The translations under genes were made by a program, and so were the position numbers. A DNA stretch of 64,000 nt from UBA6055 sp965214085 (lineage in GTDB: Bacteria > Chloroflexota > Anaerolineae > Aggregatilineales > Phototrophicaceae). The stretch spans positions 1,984,001 through 2,048,000 of the forward strand of contig OZ243937.1 in the NCBI GenBank assembly GCA_965214085.1, written 5' to 3'. Positions 51,067-60,021 of the stretch are shown here, piece after piece. The notes beneath the pieces were generated by a model that worked only from the letters and a program-made list of their open reading frames with translations, had not been told where the DNA came from and searched no databases. Position 1 is the first letter of the stretch. Every line of letters starts with the position of its first letter.

Positions 51067-53193
51067 CTACGGGCGATGCCGGCGGATCCAATCCAGCGGG
51101 TCAATGTAATTGGCGACAAGTAGATTGTAGTTTTTCTTGGGCCAATTGCTGGGCCGCGTTGCCAGCAAAGTCGTTGGGCTCAAGTCAAAGTGTAAATGCG
51201 GCACGAAGCGGCCAAAAGCGTCGCTTACCTCACAGATGCGCTGCCCGCGCGCGACGCGATCGCCTACCTTTACACGCATATTTTGCACATGAGCGTAACG
51301 GCTGTATATGACTTGACCGGATGGTTCGTACAAGGGGTCGTGCCGTATGATTACTAAATTGCCCCAGATGCCCATGCGGGCGGCCAGCGTCACCACACCG
51401 CTGGCGCAGGCATAACAAGCCATGCCCTTGTCAGCATAAGGCGCGCCGAAATTCAGATCAGCGCCGGTGTGGTAGGCTTCGCTGGGTGTGCCGATGAAAT
51501 ACAGCTTGCCAAATGGGGACGCGTCGCGCCAACCCGGGGGCCATAGCTTGACGCCTCTGCGCTGATCGGTAGTGCCAACGGGCGAGTCATAGCCATCAGC
51601 GACATGGACACCGTTTACAATCGTGGGACGCGGCGGCTCGGGCGCCGGGGTATAGCCGGCCGGCGTCGATACGATGCGGCGAAAACGGACGGCGTCGAAA
51701 GCGATTTCTTTGTCCGGCTCGCCGGTTACATCGTTGAGGAAAACGCGCCCGGCGTTCTCCATGGTTCTGTCCAGGTCAAATACGCCCAAGGCGACCCACT
51801 GGTTGCGGTTTTTGTTCTGGTTGATATCGACCACGACTTCGGTGGTTGTGCCGACGATGCCATGCACCTTATATCGCGCGCGCTTGGTCGTGGCTTTGCG
51901 ATTGGGGATGAAGACCGAAATCTCGTACAGACCGTTGCGCGGCAGTTGATCACGCCATTCCGCCCAGACTTTGCTCGTGCGCTCTTCGGTCTTGACGTAG
52001 AGATAATCCCAGCCCCAGGTATTCCGCCGCGCGTTGAATTCAGGTTTGCCGGTGTAGGTGCCGCTGCGGAAGCCTCGTTTAGTCGGCAGAATCGTCACTT
52101 CGTCGGTGAAGTTGTTGACGATGTCGGAGTCTTTATCGGCTGGTGAACTGGACAGGACAATTGGCTTGTCGACGCCGGTCCAATGAGAAATGGTGCCATA
52201 GCGCCACCAGCTCAGGCCTTTGGCGCCATGGACTTGCGTGGCCAAAGTATGCGCCTCCGTCTGCTCGCTCGTCACAGCGGCGCCTTCCAAAACCGGGATG
52301 ATGGGCTTGTCGAAGCCGCCCCAGACGGTCCACACTTCTGACAGCGCCTCCTCAACGGTGTCGCGGAAGATATTCCAATAAGTCTGCGGATGGACGCTAT
52401 CGACGAAGGGACTCCATTCGCCCGGGAAAATCGTGTGATAGTGCTGCTTGCGCGGATCGACGCTCAAGCCGATATGAAAACGCGTGCCCAATCCGCGGCG
52501 CAGCGCCAGCATATAGGGCCGCACTTTGGCTGACCCGCCCTTCCAGTAGCCTTCGTCCGCATAAGGCTCCACATCCAGGATCAGCGATTCGACGCCGGCG
52601 CGCTGACAGGCGGCAATCAAGATGGAGGTTTCCGCCTCGATGTCCAGGCCCCGCGGCACGCACCAGGCGTGAAACTCAAAGCCGGCCGCCTGGCAAGCCG
52701 TCACCCACTGATCAATGCTTTGGGTCCCCTTTATTGCCATCGCGCTGGAATCGAAGCGGCCCATCCAGTCCTTGCCATTGGTGATCTTGACCCAGATCTG
52801 GTTGACGTTGGGAGCCTTTAACTTAATGTTGTTCAGCAAATCAGTCGCTGTGTCCTCGCTGACGGCGCTGCCCTTCCAATGCCAAATGGCGACTTTGCCG
52901 TCGTAGGGCGTCGGCTTGTGCCGCGACGGCGCCGCGCCAATCGCCTGGATAAACTCAATGAAACCCGCATAGACCCAGCCCTTTAATCCGCCCTTTTCTA
53001 TCCAGACCCAATTGCTCCCGGTACGCGAGTCCGGGTAGTACACAACCAGCGAGTTATCGAGCAGATCGCCGATGTCGTCATAGTTGACGCCCGGTCCGCG
53101 GCGAATATTGCTCAGTGCCGTGCGGGTATTGGCCACGGCAATGATCCCGCCCCCGGCGTCATTGGGTTTGGGCACAAAATTGGAACTGCTCAT
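51067..53193 (-). CDS. Large SH3 / TIM-barrel / golvesin-like / M23 multidomain protein
   Basis: 708 residues. N-terminal bacterial SH3 (about 18-84: TRTALSNIRRGPGVNYDDIG, GWVYAGFIEF); glycosidase-like TIM barrel (about 98-350: GKVAIWHWKGS, LILDVEPYADEGYW, VDSVHPQTYWN); a beta-sandwich like golvesin C-terminal domains (about 365-515: NGLYEISVFIPNRKATTKRA); and an M23 peptidase (about 560-700: HTGADLNFGAP, PHLHFDLSPT) with zinc ligands present. No signal peptide or membrane helix is evident at the N-terminus, odd for wall-active domains. Convergent with sufT. Confidence 0.82.
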   Translation of the reverse strand: MSSSNFVPKPNDAGGGIIAVANTRTALSNIRRGPGVNYDDIGDLLDNSLVVYYPDSRTGSNWVWIEKGGLKGWVYAGFIEFIQAIGAAPSRHKPTPYDGKVAIWHWKGSAVSEDTATDLLNNIKLKAPNVNQIWVKITNGKDWMGRFDSSAMAIKGTQSIDQWVTACQAAGFEFHAWCVPRGLDIEAETSILIAACQRAGVESLILDVEPYADEGYWKGGSAKVRPYMLALRRGLGTRFHIGLSVDPRKQHYHTIFPGEWSPFVDSVHPQTYWNIFRDTVEEALSEVWTVWGGFDKPIIPVLEGAAVTSEQTEAHTLATQVHGAKGLSWWRYGTISHWTGVDKPIVLSSSPADKDSDIVNNFTDEVTILPTKRGFRSGTYTGKPEFNARRNTWGWDYLYVKTEERTSKVWAEWRDQLPRNGLYEISVFIPNRKATTKRARYKVHGIVGTTTEVVVDINQNKNRNQWVALGVFDLDRTMENAGRVFLNDVTGEPDKEIAFDAVRFRRIVSTPAGYTPAPEPPRPTIVNGVHVADGYDSPVGTTDQRRGVKLWPPGWRDASPFGKLYFIGTPSEAYHTGADLNFGAPYADKGMACYACASGVVTLAARMGIWGNLVIIRHDPLYEPSGQVIYSRYAHVQNMRVKVGDRVARGQRICEVSDAFGRFVPHLHFDLSPTTLLATRPSNWPKKNYNLLVANYIDPLDWIRRHRP

Positions 53194-53280
53194 GGTGTAG
53201 ACCTCGCGGGAAATCTAATACTGGCATGGTATTACAAGAGCCGGATTTGGGCAAAGCCAGCGCGGCTCAACCACAGCGTT

Positions 53281-53314
53281 ACAGAAAAGAGCCGCGCTTT
53301 GGCGACTCTTTTTT
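53281..53314 (-). terminator. Bidirectional Rho-independent terminator
   Basis: AAGAGCCGC (53287-53295), six-base loop, GCGACTCTT (53302-53310): a nine-pair stem with one mismatch or G-U, flanked by AAAA on the left and TTTTTT on the right. On the minus strand it ends the tpx-M29 unit before the 708-residue gene. Confidence 0.65.
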
Positions 53315-53370
53315 CACGTATCTTTAGCCGGCAGCGCGAACGAACCAGTGGCGAGAAGGCCGCAATGGTT

Positions 53371-54474
53371 CTAGATCACAAAGCCGCCATCTTTGTAAAA
53401 CAGCGCGCCATCCACCAGGATTTCGCTGTCTTGGCGCATATCGCAAATCATGTCCCAGTGGACCGCGCTCTTGTTCAGACTGCCGGTTTCCGGATAGCCC
53501 ATGCCAACAGCCATGTGCACCGTGCCGCCGATTTTCTCGTCGTACAAGATCATACCGGTGAAGCGGTCGATGCCGAAATTTGTGCCGATGGCGAATTCGC
53601 CCAGGTAGCGCGCGCCGGCGTCCGTGTCCAATTGCGCGCGCAACAGGTCTTCGTGCGTTTCCGCGGAGGCTTCGGTCACCTTGCCGTCTACGAAGCGCAG
53701 CTCAATCCCGCTGACCGCGCGTCCGCCGACGATGGCCGGATAACTGAAGCGAACCCAGCCGTTCACGCTGTCCTCAACCGGCCCGGTGAAAATCTCGCCG
53801 CTGGGCATATTGCGCCTGCCGTCGCTGTTGATGAACACACGGCCTTCAATGCTCAAGACCAGGTCGATATTCGGTCCGCGCAGCGTCACTTGGCTTTTGC
53901 CGGCCAGATAGTCCACTTTCTGCTGCTGCATCTCACTGAGCTTGCGCCACTCGGCGGCGGGGTCCTCCGCATCGCAGAAGCAGGCGCCGTAGACAAAATC
54001 CTCATATTCTTCGAGGCTCATATTGGCTTCTTGGGCGCTGGCTTCAGTCGGATAAAGCGCGCCAACCCAGCGGAACTCGCCACGCGCGGCGCGCTCCAGG
54101 CGGGTACCCAAGATCTCGCTCTGAGCCGACTGCTGTTGGCGAATGCGCTGGGCGTCGATATTGCTCATGGCGCGGGTATTGTCTGGCGCGCCGACGCGAA
54201 TGTAGACATCGCCAGCCTCGGTATAGCGTTGCAGCGCCGGGTCGATCCAGGACATCTGCTCGTCGCTGGCATGGCGCAGGAAGTAGCGCTGCATCTGGCT
54301 GTCGTTGATGATCAGGCTGGGATGCCCGCCGGCATCAAGCACTGCTTTATACACATCGCGCAGAATGGGCAGCGACTTAAAATCGCCCAGGATGCCGACC
54401 CAGTCGCCGGGCTTGACTGCCGTTGAATAGTTGACCAGCAAGCCTGCCAGCTTCTGCCGCCTCAAGTCACTCAT
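53371..54474 (-). CDS. M29-family aminopeptidase
   Basis: 367 residues, typical of thermophilic-type aminopeptidases (AmpS/PepS). The metal site residues are present: SGEIFTGPVEDSVNGW, EFAIGTNFGID, HMAVGMGYPETG and SAVHWDMICDM. Cytosolic peptide turnover. It begins 27 bases after tpx, so the two share a transcript. Confidence 0.95.
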   Translation of the reverse strand: MSDLRRQKLAGLLVNYSTAVKPGDWVGILGDFKSLPILRDVYKAVLDAGGHPSLIINDSQMQRYFLRHASDEQMSWIDPALQRYTEAGDVYIRVGAPDNTRAMSNIDAQRIRQQQSAQSEILGTRLERAARGEFRWVGALYPTEASAQEANMSLEEYEDFVYGACFCDAEDPAAEWRKLSEMQQQKVDYLAGKSQVTLRGPNIDLVLSIEGRVFINSDGRRNMPSGEIFTGPVEDSVNGWVRFSYPAIVGGRAVSGIELRFVDGKVTEASAETHEDLLRAQLDTDAGARYLGEFAIGTNFGIDRFTGMILYDEKIGGTVHMAVGMGYPETGSLNKSAVHWDMICDMRQDSEILVDGALFYKDGGFVI

Positions 54475-54501
54475 GTTCGTCCGCCTCCCGTGAACCAGAC
54501 T

Positions 54502-55008
54502 TTAGGCCAGCTCCCGCGCTTTGGCCAAGGCGGCGTCAAAGTCGACTTCATTGCCAATCACCGGGACGTACTCGGCGTGCTGCACGGTGTTGTCGCGGTC
54601 GAGCACAAATACCGCTCGCTGGCAGATGCGCCAGTTGATATCGTGTACGCCGTAGTCATCGGCGAACTGCATGTCGCGGTGCGCGCTCAGCGTCTCGGAG
54701 TTGTCGATGCCCTCGTTGCCGCAGAACCGGCCCAGCGCGAAGGGCAAATCTACGCTGACCGTCAGTACGACTGTGTCGCTGAGCCCCGCCGCTTCCTGGT
54801 TGAATCGCCGCGTCTGGTCGGAACAGACGCCGGTATCGACAGACGGGACAACGCTGATGACCTTGACCTTGCCGGCGTAGTCAGCCAGCGACTTGCTGCT
54901 GAGATCGTTGGCGATCAGCGCGAAATCCGGCGCCGGCGCGCCAACCTGAAGCATATCGTTCTGAATCCTGTGTTCGTTGTCTCCAACCATCATTCCTTTG
55001 CGCGCCAT
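54502..55008 (-). CDS. tpx: Thiol peroxidase Tpx
   Basis: Atypical 2-Cys peroxiredoxin reducing peroxides with thioredoxin. 168 residues: peroxidatic Cys62 in PSVDTGVCSDQTRRFN and resolving Cys96 in GRFCGNEGI, with DLPFALGRF as in Tpx proteins. First gene of the unit with the M29 aminopeptidase. Confidence 0.97.
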   Translation of the reverse strand: MARKGMMVGDNEHRIQNDMLQVGAPAPDFALIANDLSSKSLADYAGKVKVISVVPSVDTGVCSDQTRRFNQEAAGLSDTVVLTVSVDLPFALGRFCGNEGIDNSETLSAHRDMQFADDYGVHDINWRICQRAVFVLDRDNTVQHAEYVPVIGNEVDFDAALAKARELA

Positions 55009-55129
55009 TTTAGATTCTCCTTGCTAGTCTGAATGGGATACTGAGAATAAATCGGATATTATGAGATTTATAGGGGTCTATCAAGATGGCAATTAAATTA
55101 GCGCCGATAAAATCGCGCGGGAGAAAATC

Positions 55130-55768
55130 ATGCAACGCAGAATACTGCTGATTATCGTTGTGGTCGCTGTGGCCGTGGTGGCGCTGGCAATCACCGAGCC
55201 GTGGCTGTATTTCGTGAATCGCGAAGTGAATGAAGCCTTCCCCGGTATGAGCGCCGAGCAGCGGGAAGCCGTCAGCAACATGCCGGAAGCGGAAAAGCAG
55301 GCGCTGCTCGATATGGCCAAGGAGAATAAAGAGATGGCGGAGCAGACGGCCATGGCGCAGATCGGCGAGGATTCGGTCGTGCCGCAGGCCGAGCAAGCCA
55401 TGCCGCCCGAGATGCCCGCCGAGCCGACAATACTTGCGCGCGGGTCGTTCATCGACATTGATCCCATCCACGGCGCAGTCGGCAGCGCCACGATTTACGA
55501 GTTGCCGGACGGCAGCCGTGTATTGCGCTTTGAGGATTTCCGATCCAAGAATGGTCCCGACTTGCACGTCTACTTGTCAACCGAAGCGCCGACAAGCACC
55601 TTCGCCGGCCTCGGCGACAACGAAGTGCATTTGGGCGCGCTAAAGGGCAATGTGGGCAATCAGAATTACGCTATACCCGCCGGTGTCGACCTGAGCCAGT
55701 ATCGCAGTGTGGTCATATACTGCGTACCCTTTCGCGTGGTCTTCAGCACGGCCGAATTCAGCGCCTAG
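55130..55768 (+). CDS. Membrane-anchored DM13-domain protein
   Basis: 212 residues: N-terminal membrane anchor or signal (MQRRILLIIVVVAVAVVALA), an amphipathic Glu/Met-rich helical region, then a C-terminal DM13 domain (GSATIYELPDGSRVLRFEDF, GPDLHVYLS, VVIYCVPFRVVFSTAEF) with the conserved Cys thought to take part in electron transfer or redox. Extracytoplasmic. Stands alone, divergent from tpx. Confidence 0.88.
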   Translation: MQRRILLIIVVVAVAVVALAITEPWLYFVNREVNEAFPGMSAEQREAVSNMPEAEKQALLDMAKENKEMAEQTAMAQIGEDSVVPQAEQAMPPEMPAEPTILARGSFIDIDPIHGAVGSATIYELPDGSRVLRFEDFRSKNGPDLHVYLSTEAPTSTFAGLGDNEVHLGALKGNVGNQNYAIPAGVDLSQYRSVVIYCVPFRVVFSTAEFSA

Positions 55769-55777
55769 ACAGCTTGC

Positions 55778-57379
55778 CTAGTCAAAGTCGCGGAAACGCC
55801 AGTCGCCATCAACCATAGTGCCCAGCACGGTCAGTTCGGGGATTTCGTCCGGCTCGGCTTGGTAGATGTCGCGGTCGAGCACGATCAAGTCGGCCAGGTA
55901 GCCTTCACGGAGCCTACCCAGCCGATCTTCCATTTCCGCGGCGTAGGCTGGACCCTGCGTGAATGCGAGCAGGGTCTCATGCAGGCTGAGTTTCGCCTCT
56001 GGATACCAGCCGCCGGCGGGCTTTCCCTCACGTTCGCGCGTGATGGCGGCATGAATGCCCAGCAGCGGATCAAAGGGTTCAACCGGCGCGTCCGAACCAA
56101 AGGCGATGCGCGCGCCCTGGTCAATCTGCAAGCGCGGGTTGTAGGCGTATTTGTTACGCTCGCCCCAGTAGCGCTCGGCTGTCGCCATGTCGGACGTGGC
56201 GTGGATGGGCTGCATGGACGCGATGACATCCAGTTCGGCCAAGCGCCCGGCATCCAGCGGGTGAATGATTTGCACGTGCTCAATGCGGTGGCGGCGGCTG
56301 CTGACCGGTTCTTCACGCGCGGCTTCTTCTTGTCGGACGCGCTCGAATACATCCAGCACGTCATGCACCGCCTTGTCGCCGATGGCATGCACGCTTGATG
56401 GCAAACCAGAGGCGCTGGCTCGGCTGACGTATTCAATCATCTCTTCTTTATCGACGAGGGGCATGCCAAAATTGTCCGGCTCGCCTTCGTAGGGCTCGAA
56501 CATCAGCGCCGTCTTCGGTCCCAGGGCGCCATCGGCAAAGAGCTTTAGCGCGCCGATGCGAAGCCAATCATCACCGAAATTGCGCCGTATGCCTGAGGAA
56601 AGCGCCGCGTCCAGCCAGGCTTGATTAACCTGCTTGACGACGCGCAGGCCCAGCTGGCCGCGTTCACGCAGAATCTGCAAGGCGACCAGGCAGGAAGGAT
56701 CGTCAAAGTCGTGGATCATGGTGAGGCCCGAGCGGTGGGCCAGGGCTTGCGCATCCAGCATCATGTCCGCCAGTTGCTCGCCGGTCAAGCGCGGCACACA
56801 ATCTTTAACCAAGTCCATAGCGGTTTCCAGCAGAATACCGCTTGCGGCGCCAGCGCTATCACGCGCAATTTGTCCGCCTTCGGGGTCGGCGGTGGAGCCG
56901 GTGACGCCGGCGGCCGCCAACGCAGCCGAATTGACCCAGCCGGCATGCCCGCTTTTCGCTGATAGATAGACGGGATTGTGCGGGGCCACGGCATCCAAAT
57001 CCGCCTTGCTGGGAAAGGCGCGGTCGTCCCACAGGTCCTGCGCCCAGCCCTGCCCCGTGATCCACTCGCCAGCGGCAGCCTGCGCCACACGCTCTCTGAC
57101 GCGCTCCAGCGCCTGCGTTTTGCTTGGCAGCTCGAACACATCGACCGATTGCAAAGCGCGCGACTGAGCTTCCCAGTGCAGGTGCGCGTCAATAAGCCCG
57201 GGCAGAACCGTCTTGCCGTCCAGGTTAAGGACCGTAGCGCCCGCCCCAGCCAAGCGGCGCATCTCGGCGTCAGCTCCCAGCGCGACCACCCGACCGTAGC
57301 TGATCGCCAAGGCGCTGACCCGGGGCCTGCGCTCGTCCAGGGTGATGAAGTTGCCGTTTACTAGAATCGTTTGAATCAT
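55778..57379 (-). CDS. Amidohydrolase family protein (YtcJ-like)
   Basis: 533 residues. Metal-dependent hydrolase: PGLIDAHLHWEAQS (HxH ligands), MIHDFDDPSC, HRIEHVQIIHPLD, and FGSDAPVEPFDPLLGIHAA. This subgroup has a long insertion and includes exoenzyme regulators and amidohydrolases of unknown substrate. The PfkB gene starts ten bases upstream, in the same unit. Confidence 0.93.
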   Translation of the reverse strand: MIQTILVNGNFITLDERRPRVSALAISYGRVVALGADAEMRRLAGAGATVLNLDGKTVLPGLIDAHLHWEAQSRALQSVDVFELPSKTQALERVRERVAQAAAGEWITGQGWAQDLWDDRAFPSKADLDAVAPHNPVYLSAKSGHAGWVNSAALAAAGVTGSTADPEGGQIARDSAGAASGILLETAMDLVKDCVPRLTGEQLADMMLDAQALAHRSGLTMIHDFDDPSCLVALQILRERGQLGLRVVKQVNQAWLDAALSSGIRRNFGDDWLRIGALKLFADGALGPKTALMFEPYEGEPDNFGMPLVDKEEMIEYVSRASASGLPSSVHAIGDKAVHDVLDVFERVRQEEAAREEPVSSRRHRIEHVQIIHPLDAGRLAELDVIASMQPIHATSDMATAERYWGERNKYAYNPRLQIDQGARIAFGSDAPVEPFDPLLGIHAAITREREGKPAGGWYPEAKLSLHETLLAFTQGPAYAAEMEDRLGRLREGYLADLIVLDRDIYQAEPDEIPELTVLGTMVDGDWRFRDFD

Positions 57380-57388
57380 AGACGTTTC

Positions 57389-58231
57389 TCAAGAGGCGCT
57401 TTTGATTTCGTATTTTATTTCGTGGCCCGACGGCGCGCTGGCGAGGCCCGCTCGCGTTACTGAATAAGCGGCCAGCTTGCCCGCGACCTGCACGGCTTTG
57501 GCGACATCGCCCGCTAGCATCGGCAGAGCGCCCAGAAGCGAGGCGGCGAAAACATCGCCGGCGCCGGTCAGATCTTGCGGCGTCACTGTCAGGCTATCGT
57601 AATGCATTGACCCGCCGTCATGATAATATGTGCCGCCCTTGCGCCCATTGGTCACCACCAGATGCTTGCAGACGCGGCGGGCAGCGTCGGTGAATTGCGG
57701 GTATTGGCTGACATCTTCCTCGCTGTAGACAACAATGTCGATCTGTTCCAGGGCGCGCTCGTCGAACCAGCGGCGGAACTTCACCTGGCCGTCGTCGCTC
57801 CAATCGCGCATCATGCCCTGCGGCGTCAGCATAATGGTCGCGTCGGGAAAATGTTCGGCCAGTTCTCGCGGATCCAGCTCGGCCGCCAGCGGACCTAGAT
57901 GAACATAGGGCGCGTCTGTCCAGCCGACCGGAATATCGCTGTAGCGCAGGAAGTTGGCCGTAGCGCGAATATATTGCGTCCTGCCGCTGTCGCTATAGAC
58001 ATTTTCATAAGTCAGGGAATTCTCAGCCGGGCGCAGGGATAACTCGCCAAAGGGCAGCAGTTGACCCAGCAGCGGCTCGTCAACGGCGGCGCTGGTCAAG
58101 ATGCCGACTTTGTGACTGAAAGCCGCGTAGGTTGGCGCGGCATAGGCGATAGTGCCGCCGAGCATCCGCCCGCCCGGAACCAAGTCCACCGTCATGTGTC
58201 CAATGAGGAGAATGTCTATCGCGCCAGCCAT
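57389..58231 (-). CDS. PfkB-family sugar/nucleoside kinase
   Basis: 280 residues, ribokinase fold. MLGGTIAYAAPTYAAFSHKV is a PfkB-1-like N-terminus and DLTGAGDVFAASLLGAL carries the catalytic Asp and anion hole (PfkB-2). Substrate not determinable. Ordered before the amidohydrolase gene. Confidence 0.92.
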   Translation of the reverse strand: MAGAIDILLIGHMTVDLVPGGRMLGGTIAYAAPTYAAFSHKVGILTSAAVDEPLLGQLLPFGELSLRPAENSLTYENVYSDSGRTQYIRATANFLRYSDIPVGWTDAPYVHLGPLAAELDPRELAEHFPDATIMLTPQGMMRDWSDDGQVKFRRWFDERALEQIDIVVYSEEDVSQYPQFTDAARRVCKHLVVTNGRKGGTYYHDGGSMHYDSLTVTPQDLTGAGDVFAASLLGALPMLAGDVAKAVQVAGKLAAYSVTRAGLASAPSGHEIKYEIKSAS

Positions 58232-58305
58232 TTTCGCCTATCGCCGGGCAGGCGGTTATTTCTAACTGGATGCCATCCCGTTCGTCGCAATCAAACAGGA
58301 AATCT

Positions 58306-59052
58306 TTAGCGTGGAACGATGGTGACTTTTCGTCCCCGGCCCTCGCCGACGCTTTCTGTCATGACGTCGTTTCTTCCGCGCAACGTCAAGTGAATTATGC
58401 GTCGTTCATTGGGATGCATCGGTTCGAGGGTGATCGTCCTGCCCTGCTGCACAGCCTGTTTCGCCATGCGATTGGCCAAGCCGCGCAAGCGCTTGGAGCG
58501 GCCCGATTTGTAGCCGCCGGCATCGACGATGATATTGGCGCGGCGTTCCAGGCGTCGGCTGCAAATCAGCCGCACGATATGCTGCAAGGACGAAAGGGTT
58601 TCGCCGCGTCTGCCGATCAAGCGGTTGACGCGGTCGCCAGAGATATTCAGCATCCAATGGGGATCGTCGCCTTCATCGTCATCCTCGGCCCGCTGCGCCG
58701 CAACAAGCGCGTCCACACCCATCCGATCCAGCAAATCCTGAAGCACTTGCTTGCCCACCAGCGCGTCTTCTTCCAGTTCGTCATCTGGCAGGCCCGGGCT
58801 GGGCGCTTTTGATGGCGTTTCATCAACTTGCTCCTGGGATTCTTCAAATTCATCTTCATCCGCTTTGTCTTGCGAGCGCGCGCCGATTAAGACCAGGCGC
58901 ACACGCGCTTCTCTTGCGCCGAAGCCAAACAGGCCCGTATTGGGCTCCTCCAGAACTTCTACCACGACCTCGCCCGGCCGCGCGTTGAGCTCCGCCAATC
59001 CTTTATCAATCGCCGCCTCAACCGAGTTAGCGGTAACTTCAATCATCTGCAT
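58306..59052 (-). CDS. jag: Jag/KhpB RNA-binding protein
   Basis: 248 residues: Jag N-terminal domain (IEVTANSVEAAIDKGLAELN, GLFGFGAREARVR), an acidic linker, a KH domain with GDRVNRLIGRRGETLSSLQH, and an R3H domain ending PMHPNERRIIHLTLRG. Follows yidC as in most Gram-positive-like oriC regions. AAGGG precedes ATG 59052. Confidence 0.95.
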   Translation of the reverse strand: MQMIEVTANSVEAAIDKGLAELNARPGEVVVEVLEEPNTGLFGFGAREARVRLVLIGARSQDKADEDEFEESQEQVDETPSKAPSPGLPDDELEEDALVGKQVLQDLLDRMGVDALVAAQRAEDDDEGDDPHWMLNISGDRVNRLIGRRGETLSSLQHIVRLICSRRLERRANIIVDAGGYKSGRSKRLRGLANRMAKQAVQQGRTITLEPMHPNERRIIHLTLRGRNDVMTESVGEGRGRKVTIVPR

Positions 59053-59092
59053 GGTTCAATCCCTTGTCAGTCAGGCAGGTAACAGCAGGCAG

Positions 59093-59998
59093 TCATTTCT
59101 TCCTGCGAGGTTTCTTCTTTTTGCGCTTTCTGGTTTTCGCTGGCGGTTCGTCGTCCTCGAAGATGACTTCAACCGGCGGCGCATCAGCCGACTTGCGGCG
59201 GAAGACCCTTTCCAGGACGCGCTTGCCCTGCGGGCTGTATTGTACGACGCCGATCAAATTGGAGGTCACAAAATAAATGGACAAGCCGACCGAAAAGGAC
59301 AGCGAGAAGAAGCCAAACATAATCGGCATGATGGTGGTCATGCTCTTGGTCATTGCCGCCGCTTGACCGCCAGCCGGGGCGGCGCCGTCATCATCGTCGT
59401 CGTCTTTGCTGGGCTTGTTCTGGCCCGTCGCGCTCATCGTCAGCTTCTGTTGGCCCCAAGTTGTAATCAATACCAAAAGCGGCAATATCAGCGCATAGTG
59501 CGGGTTCTCCGTCGGCGCCAATGTCAAGTCCAGCTCCGGCAGAATCGACGCCAACTGCGGTATCGGCGACCACATGCGCTGCATCGGAATCAAGGAATCC
59601 AAGCCCGGTATCAGCAGTCTTTCCGAAAGGTCTACCAATTGAAATGGCGTGGCCGCCAGCGCGAAGAATATGGCTTGGTATAATCCGATCAAAATGGGAA
59701 ATTGGATCACCATGGGGAAGCAGCCGCCCACCGGGTTGACCTTGTTTTCCTTGTACAGCTTCATCTGCGCTTGCGAGAGTTTTTCTTTGTCGTTCTTGTA
59801 CTTCTCTTGCAGCTTCTTTAATTGCGGCTGAATCTGCTGCATCTTTTTTGAAGACTCTTGCTGCTTGGCGAAGAGCGGAAAGGTCAAGACGCGGATAATC
59901 ACGGTCAAGACGACGATCGCCAGCACGATGTCCTGGTTAAGCGCGGCATAGAGCCAAGCCAGTATCGTAACAAATGGGTTAAGAATCAGATCCCACAT
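59093..59998 (-). CDS. yidC: Membrane protein insertase YidC/Oxa1
   Basis: 301 residues of the short (Oxa1-like) type without the large periplasmic domain. VVLTVIIRVLTFPLFAKQQE has the conserved Arg in the membrane groove; NPVGGCFPMVIQFPILIGLY and the C-terminal IYFVTSNLIGVVQ helix follow. The tail is strongly basic (KTRKRKKKKPRRKK), suited to ribosome contact. Residues ~205-230 hold an acidic low-complexity insert (DDDDDDGAAP). Confidence 0.95.
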   Translation of the reverse strand: MWDLILNPFVTILAWLYAALNQDIVLAIVVLTVIIRVLTFPLFAKQQESSKKMQQIQPQLKKLQEKYKNDKEKLSQAQMKLYKENKVNPVGGCFPMVIQFPILIGLYQAIFFALAATPFQLVDLSERLLIPGLDSLIPMQRMWSPIPQLASILPELDLTLAPTENPHYALILPLLVLITTWGQQKLTMSATGQNKPSKDDDDDDGAAPAGGQAAAMTKSMTTIMPIMFGFFSLSFSVGLSIYFVTSNLIGVVQYSPQGKRVLERVFRRKSADAPPVEVIFEDDEPPAKTRKRKKKKPRRKK

Positions 59999-60021
59999 TC
60001 AGCCTTGCTCCAGTCGCTGGT

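Noticed and set aside
53299..54426. Long plus-strand open frame of 375 codons
   Set aside because: It is antisense to the clear M29 aminopeptidase gene; long antisense frames are expected in this high-GC sequence.
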